From the NCBI GenBank assembly GCA_003117195.1, contig BDSI01000069.1:248001-312000 (forward strand): DNA of 64,000 nt, given 5' to 3'. The notes under the pieces are model-generated. The model had not been told where the DNA came from. It made no database searches and saw nothing but the letters and a program-made list of their open reading frames with translations. The stretch comes from Eudorina sp. 2006-703-Eu-15 (Eukaryota > Chlorophyta > Chlorophyceae > Chlamydomonadales > Volvocaceae). Shown here piece after piece: positions 1-11,245 of this stretch. Position 1 is the stretch's first letter; every line of letters begins with the position of its first letter. A program made the translations under genes and the position numbers.

Positions 1-3000
1 CGCTGCTGGACCCGTCGGCCGGGGGCCAGGGCGGCGACAGTGTGGCGGTGAGGATGGCGCTGGGGGAGGCGCAGGTGATTGCGGCCACCAAGCACGCGCT
101 GGCGGAGGCGGGTGAGTGAGGGAGGGAGCGGGTGGTGGATCTGGGCTGGGCTGGGCTGGGCTGGGCTGGGCTGGGCTGGGTGGGGCTGGGGTCGGGGGAG
201 GAGCGTTGGAGAGTGGGGCGGCGGGTTGGGTCGGGTTTAGCTGGGAGGAGGTGATGGCGGAGGCGTTGCAGGGCAGTCAAAGATCGGACGGCGAGACGGA
301 CGACGATGGGCCAAACATGCCGCCGCTGCTTGTATCTCTCCCACCGGGTTATGGAGCATCTCCCCCTCGGCCCCTCCCTCGACCCGCGTGTGTTCCGTCG
401 TACACCCTCCACCGATCCCAGCCCTCCCTCTCCTGCCTCAGGGGTGAGCGTGGAGGCGCTGGAGAGGGCGGCCGCCGCCAGCGGCAAGGCGTCGGCCACG
501 CGGACGGTGTCGCGCAGCGGTACGACGCTGCTCGTCAAGAACTTGCCGTACAGTGCCGACGAGGACGAGCTGTCGGAGCTGTTTGGTCGGTTCGGTCCGG
601 TGTCCCGGCTGGTGCTGCCGCCCGCCCGGGCGCTGGCGCTGGTGGAGTTTACGGAGCCGCAGGACGCCCGGTCGGCGTTCAAGTGGGTCCGGGTGGCGGG
701 CGGGCGGGATGGGCGGGATGAGCGCAGCCTCTCTTCCGCCCAATGCCTATCACTGCCTATCTCCTCCGTCCCTCCCTACACGGACCCTCTCTCCCCCCGC
801 CTGCCCCCCCCCCCCGGTGTCCCTACTCGGCCCTGGGCCCCCCCTGGCCCCCTGACCGCTTACCTGACACACCGGCGTCGGGGGGTCGCACTTACGCCGG
901 TGCACCCGGGGGGAGGGGTCCCTTCTGTGCCCCCTGTCACCGGACCCGTTGCGGTGTTGCCTACCGATCCTCTTACCACTCTCCGCCGCCTCCGCCACTC
1001 TCCTGCCCCGGGCCACCCCCTCCCCCCCTCAGGTCCCTAGCCTACAAGAAGTACCAGCACGTGCCCCTCTACCTGGAGTGGGCGCCGGCCGACACATTCA
1101 CTGCGCCGGCGCCACCCCAGCAGCAGCAGCAGCAGCAGGCGGGAGCGCGGCAAGCGCCGGCCGGGAAGGCGGCCAAGCCCGGGGGCAAAGGTGCGCTTCT
1201 TGTCAGCGATGCTGCTGCTGCTGCCGGGCTGCGGCGGCGCTGCGTTGGGTGTGATCGAGCCGCTGCCGCTGCCGCCGCCGCCTGGTCGCAATCCGACATC
1301 CTCTGGCCTGTCCGTGACGTGCTGCGATACGCGGCCCGTGATGCGGTCCGTGATGCGATTCTTAGGGTCGGTAATTTCGTAGTAGCCGGCGCCCCGAAGC
1401 CCCCGCCATCTCCCTCACGCGCGTTCTGGATCCGGCCTTTGTGTACCGCCGCCGCAGGGGCCAAGGCCGCCCCGCCGGACATGGCCTCCGCGCTCGCACC
1501 CGCCGCCGACGCCGAGGCGCACGGCGACGGCGCCGCCGCCGACGCCAACCCCGCCGTGATGGGCACCATCTACGTCAAGAACCTGGCTTTCGCGACGACG
1601 GACGCGGCGCTGCGGCGGCACTTTGACGGCGCGGTGTCGGCGGTGGGCGGCTCGCTGCACAGCGCCGTGGTCGCCCGCAAGAAGGGCGGCAAGGACGGGG
1701 AGACGGTGCAGAGCCTGGGGTACGGCTTCGTGGAGGTGGACAGCGAGGCGGTGGCGGCGGCGGTCATCAAGAAGCTGCAGGTAGCTGGGGGGCGAGGGTG
1801 GCCCCGGGGGGCAGGAGGGCGCGTGGAAGAGAGCCCGCATCGGGAGGGCCGCTAAAAGAGGGGGGGGAGAGATCCTGCATCCGTCCACCGATTGACTGGG
1901 GGCTGATTGCGCTGATTGCGGAATGTATGGCTACCGGAATGCGGCACCTGACTGGGGAGGGTGGAAGCTGGCCGGGGGTCTGGCGGGGCGAGGATGGGTT
2001 GGGGGTTGAGAAGGGCGGCGCGAGCCCGCACGCTGTAGGCCTCCCCGTAGTGCCAGCCTGGTCCGCAGCCGCGTGTAGTGCCGCCTTGGTCCTGTTAGGG
2101 CCAGCGGGCAGCGACGCGGCAGTCGGTTGTAATACCGGGGACAGGGGGTCACAGGTCCCCCCCCCCGCCCTGCACCTGGTGCGCGCTCTGCGCCCGGCGC
2201 CCGTCCCGCACCACACACCGATACACTGCCCCATCCCCTGCCCAACCCCCACCCCACATGCACATATTAGCACACATGGTTATGCATGTGGGCTTCTCAT
2301 CTTACACATGGTTATACCTGCGCATAGAGGTCGGCCTCCCTCACCCCGACCCGCGGGATGTTTGCGATGGTGCTTCCCTAATCTCCCAACAGCATGGCTC
2401 CCTACTTCATACCGCAACTCGGGCCCACCTTGCAACGGTTATTACACCGATTATTCGGATGTCGTTTGCCGACCCCCCCCCACCCACCCTTGTATAACTC
2501 TTCTACACATCCGCAGTAATTCCTGATACTTTATTCCTGATTGTCGACGTTGGGAACTAGGGTTCCTGTTGCCTATACGCCGCCAGCGGCCACTCAACCG
2601 TTCGATTTATTTTCGGAGATTTGCATTAGACAACCTACATGTCTCCGATTTGATCTTACTTCGTTTCGACACCAACGATGCCGACAACGCCATCGTCGAT
2701 GGCACTGTAGCGTTCTCCAGTCGGACCGTCGCTCTGGCAGCAGCGCAGTATAAATATGTCCACCGATTTCTTATACCTACCCTCCGCTCCCCTCCTCTCT
2801 TCTCCCCCCCCCCCCAGGGCAGTATGCTTGATGGTCACAAACTGGCACTGCAGCTCAGCAGGGGCCGAAAGACCTCGGCTGCTGCTGCTGCTGGTGGGGT
2901 TACCCGGTCCTCCGGGGCGAGCGGCCCCGGGGCGGATCAGGACGGGAGCACCAAGCTGGTGGTGCGCAACCTGGCGTTCGAAGCGACCAAGAAGTGAGGC

Positions 3001-3954
3001 GGGCGGGGGAGGGGGGGCCGGCACTGGGGAGGGAGGGAGGGACAGGGAGTAGAGCACTGGGGAGGGAATGGGGACGAGGAGGTTGCCACCCCCCCTTCCC
3101 TGCCTCCTGCGCTTGTCTTACTTTTCAACCCACCCCTGCGCCTCGCGTCTTCCCTGCCCTGCCCTCTTCAACACAATTGATCCTCCCGCCTCATCCCCCC
3201 CGGCCCCGCCCCCGCTCCCGGCATCTTCCCCCCCGTCCCGTCCTGTCGCAGAGACATCCAGGGGCTGTTCAACCCGTTCGGACACCTCAAGTCCTGCCGC
3301 CTGCCCAAGAAGTTCGACGGCAGCCACCGCGGGTTCGCCTTTGTGGAGTTCGTCACGCGGCAGGAGGCGCGGAACGCGCTGGAGGGTGAGCGGGCGGGAG
3401 GGTGGCGGGCGGGGTTGGGCAGGGACAGAGGCAGGCAGGGCAAGGATTGGTGCATACGTCGGGGCGAGGGGGGAGGGTCCAAGCGGCCGGTGGGTGTGCC
3501 AGTTGGCGTCATGACGTCGGGCTGCGGGCCCCTGCACGGGGTCGGGTCGGGTCGGGTGGCCTCTGGCCCGAGGGAGGAAGGTCAGGACTGTCCGGAGGGA
3601 ATCATCCTGTTCAGCTTTGGTTTCACTTGGAATGATGTGCGGTATGTCACTGCGCGCCTGGAGCGTCGCCACCTGCCAGCTACGGAGGTCTTCATTAGAA
3701 GGCTGGGGATGCCGAGGCGGATTCACCATCACCGGTCGCTGCTGATGGCGAGTGCCGGACGGCCCTCCGCGTGACGCTGTGCCGCATGCTGGCCAGGTGT
3801 GGGAGGCACGCATCTGTACGGGCGACGACTGGTGGTGGAGTATGCGCGCGAGGACGACAGCTTGGATGACATACGGAACAAGACGGCGGCCAAATTCAAG
3901 CGGGACGGCGAGGCCGAGGCCGGCGGGGCCCCTGAAAAGCGCCTGAAGGTCTAG
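1..3954 (+). CDS. MRD1: MRD1/RBM19-like multi-RRM protein, 3' part of the gene (5' end outside the window)
   Basis: Seven exons join in phase: 1-111, 442-682, 1033-1190, 1458-1780, 2818-2993, 3252-3385 and 3797-3954, giving about 430 residues ending at a TAG (3952-3954). Three RNA-recognition motifs are visible through their RNP2 cores: [10 protein letters not shown] (exon 2), TIYVKNLAF (exon 4) and [20 protein letters not shown] (exons 5-6). The linker [12 protein letters not shown] in exon 3 and the motifs HRGFAFVEF and [11 protein letters not shown] near the end are typical of the C-terminal half of MRD1 (yeast) / RBM19 (animals). Those proteins have five or six RRMs and act in the nucleolus on 35S pre-rRNA and 18S rRNA processing. 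The visible RRMs should be the last three of the family. The linker after exon 3 is a Gln/Ala-rich tract. Splice phases match at every junction, so this copy looks intact where seen. Confidence 0.9.
147..190. repeat. GGGCT pentanucleotide microsatellite in the first visible MRD1 intron
   Basis: About eight near-perfect GGGCT units lie just downstream of the GTGAGT donor at 112. They are intronic and not part of the protein. Confidence 0.85.
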
Positions 3955-5967
3955 CTAGGGCTGGGCGGCCTTGCCAAGCTAGGCGCATTCATGTCGCGGC
4001 AAAGGGTGCACGCTTCATGATGGACTGTGGTGTATATCATTAGTGAAATTTATCTGACCGAGAACCTCAAATTATTAGCTGTGCGGAAGGTAGTGACATA
4101 CTGACACTTCTTAGCCACCAGCATGTCCTGGTTGCCATAACGAATTTTTGTGGGTATTGTGACTAAGATTGGGTGACAGGGCCAAGGGAAGAGTGAATTG
4201 CCGTGAGGTCATCTGCTGGAACCGCGACAGTCTGTACTGCGTCAAGACGAGCATATGGTACTGATGGGCTACAAACACACGGGGCATTGTGTGTATGAAA
4301 TTGTGGCAAGCAGTTGTATGCCTCATTGCTAGTATCATCTGTCCACAATACCACGTGCGCACAACCGTGTACCAAACGAACGACGACTTTGACTCCCAAC
4401 TGATACTCGGACAATGCTGAATATGATGTGTATCATCGTATCGCATCTTAAATAAAATTACGTGGCTCCCCTGACTAGCCGACACTTTGTAAGGGGCTGC
4501 TCAGTTTCGCATGACCGACTTATTAGTCGAACGAGCGCAACGACGGTTTAAGCTCTTAGCAATGATATGATTATACAGCTCTAAGCCTGTGGAGAGTTGC
4601 GAAAAAAGGCGTGGCTGGGGCCTTGTCGCTTGCACTGGGCCGGCTAGGCCCTGCCATCGATGGGAAATTGTTCCAGTCGAGATGATGACGCTGTCTCCTC
4701 CCCGAAATCGGTCCGAGTGGCAAAAGGTGCGCTAATCACTTGCCTGGGAACGGGCCAAGAACCCGACCGGCTTCGGTGACCACGTTCGTGCTTGCAGATG
4801 TGATCATCCATGAAAAAGGGGGCCTGGGGTCGCCGATTCCAAAAGACAGCGTGAAGGGTAAGCTGTTCCGGAGTACTTCCTACGCTGCAGTGCTTCGTGC
4901 GCGCCGTTTTCGCGATCAACGGAGAAGGCACACCACGACATCGCTGTTGATTGCGGTATTTTGTAGGGATCTTATTGAAAGATGGAGCAAGCAAACTGCG
5001 AACCCTCTCGCGGGTGTCTTGGCGAGACATCGGGGCCTTGGCCGGCGCCGCACTGCCAGAGGTATGATGGATTACACAAGCTCATCGGTATTGTATTCTT
5101 GTTTTGGCAATTCGCATTGCGGAGCCGACGTGAGGGGTATGGGCCATGTCCGCATGTATCACCCGAAGCCTGCAAGATTAGTACCTCCACTCGTTTAGGG
5201 GGAGCAGCACATGTGATGTGTGCACATCCACCTTTGCGTGGCAGCTGTGTGCAAATGTGAAGCAGACTCCCTTACCGTTTGCAGTTTATGTCTTCCTGCA
5301 TTCCTGCATGTAATTGCATGACGATAATTAGGTGGCGTGCGTTTGCGTACTGGGATTGATCTGCCCAAGCGAGTTACAGTCGACTCTTCTTGCAGCTAGA
5401 CGGGTTGTTTCTAGCCGCGCACATGTTTTCTAGCCACGTCGCAATTAACCAAGACACGACCTTGTATAAGCAACACAAGTGGTTTGAGCATGATGGTTGG
5501 GAACGAGCGAATTGTACCTTGTTCGGCCTGACCAAGTGAGGGTGTGTCGCGTCGTGGCCGGCGCTCGATGCGCGCCGTCGGAAAAAACTACATCAGGTGT
5601 TTGATTATACTGAACACCGTTGCTGGTGTGAAGTATCAGCCCTTTTCGTGTCACAAACCCTGGTTGCGCGTCGCGCTGGGTCGCGCGCAGAAAGCCGGCA
5701 CGCGCTAGCGTGTACGCAGCCGCAGAACTATGTGGTAGTCTTTTTGCACATTCCCACATACCGCTTACCGTGTATTTTGTGCTGCGTGCATGTACCTGGG
5801 GTTGTTGGCAAAGCAATTTACAGGTCCTGCAGCGTGAGGCGTTCACGAGCAGTATCCCGAATAGTGGCAACCGACTAGCATTATCCGTTCCGAGCTTGCG
5901 CAAAGTTCCTGGATGTGAACCCATATTGGAAATATGCTCCTAATTCTGCCAGTCAGACAGCCAGCGA
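3955..5967. other. Intergenic stretch without a supportable gene
   Basis: Base composition falls compared with the flanking exons. The open frames here are short, overlap on both strands and show no recognisable motif. The part up to about 4500 is probably the 3' UTR of the MRD1-like gene. The part after about 5400 probably holds the promoter of the TPR gene, but I see no clear TATA box placed before a supported start. Confidence 0.5.
4488..4492 (+). terminator. TGTAA poly(A) signal, candidate for the MRD1-like gene
   Basis: TGTAA is the established chlorophyte poly(A) signal. This is the first plus-strand copy I see after the stop at 3954, which implies a 3' UTR of about 550 bases. Confidence 0.45.
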
Positions 5968-8900
5968 ATGCTACCCTCAGATTCCTCCCACAGCTCCCCA
6001 AAGCACTCGAGCCCCAGAGCATCTGCGAGGCCTAGCCGCCGCTCATGCCAAGACCAGCCCTCTCCTACACCTCACAACAGGGCGTTGACCCACATCGTCA
6101 CCACCCTCGGGCGCTGTACCGATGTGCTCCTCCCAGCCCAGCGGGAGCACCGTCTCGTGGCACCACCGCGCGGCCCGAGTGACTCCTCGGGTGTCTCGCC
6201 CCGCGGGTGGCGCTTGCGCCCTCGCCCGCGCCGCACGCCGTCCACGGAACACATACCAAATCGCTTCATTTACCCCCAAACTTCACTTCTCGCGGTTCAG
6301 TTTTCTCTTACATACACCCACGGCGCCCAGTTGCGTGGCATACGGGCATTTCCCCACGCGTAGCTATGCCCCTTGCACGTCACGCACTCCTGCTCTGCCT
6401 GCCTGCCAACACACACATAGCACCCACCAACAATCGCCCCAACACGTGGCACCCAACCTCCCCTCCCAGGATCTGGACGGGGACGAGAGCGTGGGGCTCC
6501 AGTCCCGTCTGTCGGCGCTGGGCGCGCCCGACCTTGCTGACGTGGCGGCGGCGCTACAGCTGGTCAAGGGCTCCACCTCGGGTGGGGCCAGCACCCCGGA
6601 CCTCACCGCGCAGGACTCCACCGCCCGGGCCGCGGATGGGGTGCTGCTGGCGCTTGCGGTGGGCGCCACGGCGCTCAGTCAGCGGGCGGCCGCCACCCGG
6701 GCGGAGCTCAAGGTGAGAGCAGCGCGACGGGGGATTTCTCGGCGGCTGGCTGGCTGGACGGACATGCCGATTGGGTGATTGTGAATGGAGATCAGGTGTC
6801 ACGGTTGGCGGGGGCTCCGGGCGCCCGGCGTGTCCGTGGGCTGAGAGGCAGCTCCGTCGGCGTACGGGGTCCTCGACCCGATCTGGACTTTGGGGGCGAT
6901 CTTCCTGTCCTGCATTTGCCCTTCCAATCAGGGCGGAGGCTGATCGCCATCGCCGTCCTTGCTCCCCTCGGCCCTGCCCTGCCCTGTCCCAGACCATGGA
7001 CGTGGGTCCGCTCAGCCCGGAGACGGCCACGGAGGTGGCCTCCAAGCTGGAGGCGGTGGCGGCCTCCGCGGCGGAGGCGGGCAAGCAGCGGGAGGCGCTC
7101 AGCCTGTGCCTCCACGCGCACTCGTTGACGGTGAGGGGGAGGGGGAGGGGGAATAGGACATTGGTAGACTTGGTGAGGGGGAGGGGAGGGGGAGCGGCGC
7201 GGCGCGGCGCCGAACAAGACGGAACTCAGAGGGGTCATGGGTTGGATGGCGTAACGGCATCAGCACATGCACGGAATCCACAGAATGCACCCATTAGAGG
7301 AAATGAAGGGAAGCTGCTCTCTGGAGCCTGGAGAGAAGCCGGAATACGGTAATTGGGTGAGGGCGTTGGGACCGCGGGCAGGGTCGGTGCCGGAGGGGCC
7401 CGGAGCGCAGGGCCACATGCGGTGGAGCCTCCTCCTCCACCGCCAGCCACATCGACCCGTGGGTCACATCGGTCTACATCGCAGCACATACCCGCGTTTC
7501 CACACCTGCAATAGGTGTGACGCAGGCGCGCTGATTCTGGGTTTCTGGACACTTCCCGTTGACCGTTGTTCATTTCCTTCCCTTATGGTTCGACTCACAG
7601 CTTCCTCCCTCCCTCCCTCCCCGCTACGGTCCCTCCCTGCCCATCCCGGCCCCCTCCCTGCAGTCGGACGCAATGGGGCCTGACTCCCCCCAGGCGGCTC
7701 ACTGCCTGGTTCGGGTGGCGCGAGTGCTCCAGATGATGGGGCGGCTGCCGCTGGCGGAGATGCTGGCCAAGCACGCGGCGCAGCAGACGGCCAAGGTGTG
7801 CGGAGGGATCAGTTGCAAAACATTGCCCATACGGTAATCGTCGGCTAAGCAAAAGAGCAGTAAAACAGCGGAGGGTTAAGGGTTGGAGGTTGGGTGGTAA
7901 AAATAAACCGAGAGAGGTTGGGTGGTGTGTGAGGAAGCGAGGAAGGGGAGGGGTGAGGGATGCGGCGCTGGGTCTGCTCGCCGCAGGCAGTCGGCTGCTG
8001 CAGCAGCGCCCGGGAGGAGTTCACTGCCGCATGGTCCGCTGCATCACCGCCCACCCCCGCCCGAACGGTGCCGTTCTGGTGACCCAACCGGCGTCCACCC
8101 CTGGAGGTGGCGCGGTGGGATGCCGACCGCAGTGTTGCCCCGCCTGCGCCTGCTGCTCTTGCTCCTGCTCCTGCTGCCGCCGCCGCCGCCGCCGCAGGGC
8201 TTTGGGCTGGAGCACCGGGCCCCTGCTGAGGCACTGATGTTGGTGGGGGAGGTGCTGGGGCTGCAGGGGCGCTTCGAGGAGGCGAGGACGCACCTGAGGT
8301 ACGTCGGGGGGGGGGTTGGGACGAGGGGAGCGGACTTGAGGGGAGGGGACGGCGTCCGGGGCCCTGGTGCGCCGGGCGGCAGATGTCCCCGGCGCGCCGC
8401 CACTCGCATCCCCTCCGCCGATTGCGAGGGTGGTGGCCACGCGGGGGAGTGACGAGTGAGGGACAGGCGTCACTTGGAACAGGAGCCCGGCCGGGAGGAT
8501 GTAACAGCGTCGAAGGCACGAGGAGCATTCCGGCGCAGGGCGGAGGGAGCCAGGTCGTCCGGACCCCCGACCGACCAGGGGGGGGGGTTTCGGGCGCTCG
8601 CTTCCCTCTACCCCGATATCCGCCGGGCGGTTCGGCAGGGGCCGGGGGACTCGGCGGCGCTTTCCCCGGGGCCGGGGCCGGGGCTGGTTCCGCAAACAAT
8701 AAGGGGCGGCCCAAGGGACTCTCCGGTCCGTCTGCGTGACCCGCCGAACCAGCGCGCAGGCCCCGGACCCTCTGCCACCCCCCGGGCGTGCAACCTTCAC
8801 CACACCTGAACCCCGCCCCGCTCCCTTGCCCTCCTGCGCGCCTGCCCCTCCCCAGCGTGGCTCTTGAGCTGTACATCTGTGCGGTGGGGCGCCAGTCGGC

Positions 8901-11183
8901 GGAGACAGCTGACATCTATATGCGGCTAGGTGGGTGGGGTTGGGGGAGCGGGGGCGGGTTACGGTGGTGAGGTGAGGATGTCCAGGTTCGTGAGGTTGGG
9001 GCGCCGGAGGTGGGGGCGAGGGCGGCGGCCGCTGCCCTGTGTTCAGAGGCGAAAACCGAAATATGTAGGCAACGATGAACTTGGCAGCGTGGGTGTGTGA
9101 GTGTTCTCAGGCAGGCAGAACAGGAGTGCGTGACATGCGAGCGGCCGAGTAGCGCCTGAAAAGTTGCCCGTATGCGTATATAATATACCCCATTGCCGGA
9201 CCTGTATGGTAAATAAAAAGGCTGCGGTGTCGGAAGAACGCTGGGTGTGTGGTATGCGTTTGTATAGGAGAAGTGAGCCGCAAAAACGAGGGGTCCAGCG
9301 GCGGGGTGTGAGAGTGGGGCCAGACCAGGGCCAGGCGGACAGCTGGGCAACAGCTGAGCGCCAGATCAACTTCCAGACATCGGCATCCCCCACACTTCCC
9401 TTCCAGGTACCGTACATGCATCATCGTGGGGATTTCCATGCTAAACACACCCCTCGCCCGCATCCCCATGTTGCGCTGCCCTGTGCGCCCCCCCCCCAGG
9501 CGAGCTGCACAAGCAGCGGATGTTGAACGACGAGGCGGCTCGGCTCTTCCGTCAGGCGCTCAACACGCGGAAACGAGTGCTGGGGCCGCGGGCGCCGGAG
9601 ACGGCCTCGGCCCTGGAAGCCCTGGCGGGTGAGAGGAGGCGGGTGGGGCCTTGGTGGTGGGGGGGGGGGGACCGAGTCGTCCAGCAACGCACGGGGTGGG
9701 GTGCATGGACCGGCGGGACCGGGGGGGATTGCGGCGGTTCTGGAAGCCCTGTTGCGAGGGCACGGAGTCCGCTGCCCTGCACTGGCGTGCGGCGGGTGGG
9801 ATAGCGCCCTGCGGAGGTGCTTTTCGCCCGGGGTACCGCACTCGGTACAACGGGAGGTTGAGTTACCGAAAGGCCTGCGGGTCGACACCCCTGCCGCGGG
9901 ATGGCATTACGTGTTCCCCTGCCGGTCCGCCACCCGTGTGTGCCCCTGCCCCTGCCCCTGCCCCTGCCCCTTGACGATGGGGCCCCTCCGTGACCGCCGC
10001 CGCTGTTGTTGCCGCTCTGCCGGCCTGCCGCCGCAGGTGTGATGCACGACAGCAAGCAGTACGTGGCCGCCGAGCAGATGCTGCAGCAGCTCGTACAGAT
10101 GCACTTGGACATGAACGGGGGGGCCAACAGCGCGGGGGGGATAGCGGCCATGGCGCGGATGGCGACGGTGCAGGCGGCGGACGGGCGGGACTGGGAGGCG
10201 GAGGCCACCCTCAAGAGGGCCCAGGCGGCGGCTGCCAAGGTGGGGCCGGGGGAACCCAACCCCGCGGGTGGATGCGACTGGACTGGGTAGAGGGGCAGGC
10301 TGCCGCGAACGCTGGGGCAAAGACTCTGGCAGCCTGGTAGTGCTTGGCACTGACTGACAAGAGGCTCCAGCGCTTGCAAAGACGGGGCCGGCGCCAGCTC
10401 CTCAGCTGGGAAGGTGGACGACCGAGTGCGACACTGCAACACAGCAGGGGACGCCGAGGAAGGAAAACGCGTGCTTGAATGCTGTGGTTGCCGCGTATGG
10501 TGATGCTGGTGGGCCGATGGCTGCATCTGGACGGCATCAGATTACGAAGCATCGAAGGGGCTCCTTCCTCCCAAGCCCCTCCCTTTCGCTAACGGGACCG
10601 TCACACACGCATACACACATACAAATTAACAGCGTTCCTCCCACATCGCAGCCTTTCGTTTTTCGTATGGGTCGGGCAATGGGTACATTATATACGCATA
10701 CGGGCAACTTTTTGGGCGCTACTCGGCCCCTGCATGGCACGCACTCCTGTTCTGCCTGCCTAAGCAACACGCATACACACACACACCCGGTGTACGCACC
10801 GCATTGGCCCTCCCTCGACCCCCCTCACAGCTGTACGGAGCGGAGCACCCGTCGACCCAGGGTCTGAACCTGGACCTGGCCCGCCTGCTGATGCGGCGCA
10901 AGGACGCTGTGGACGTGCACCTGCGCACCGCGGAGCAGCTGCTGCGGGGCTGCCTGCGCCAGTCCCGAGGGCCGGGGGCGGGGGGCAAGCCGGGGGTCGC
11001 GGGCAAGGCGCCGCCCTCGCAGGCGGCCTTCCAATCGGAGGAGGGCGCCAGCGTGCTGACGGCCGAGGCGCAGGTGAGCGTCGTGCGTGTGTGTTTGTGC
11101 GTGTGTGCATGTGTGTTATCAAGGAGAAAAGCTGAGCCGCATGTGTGCATGTGTGTGTGTGTGTGTGAATCGTTACATATCTG

Positions 11184-11245
<62 letters not shown>

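Noticed and set aside
8044..8915. Long minus-strand frames over the TPR gene
   Set aside because: Shadow frames of GC-rich exons and introns on the opposite strand.
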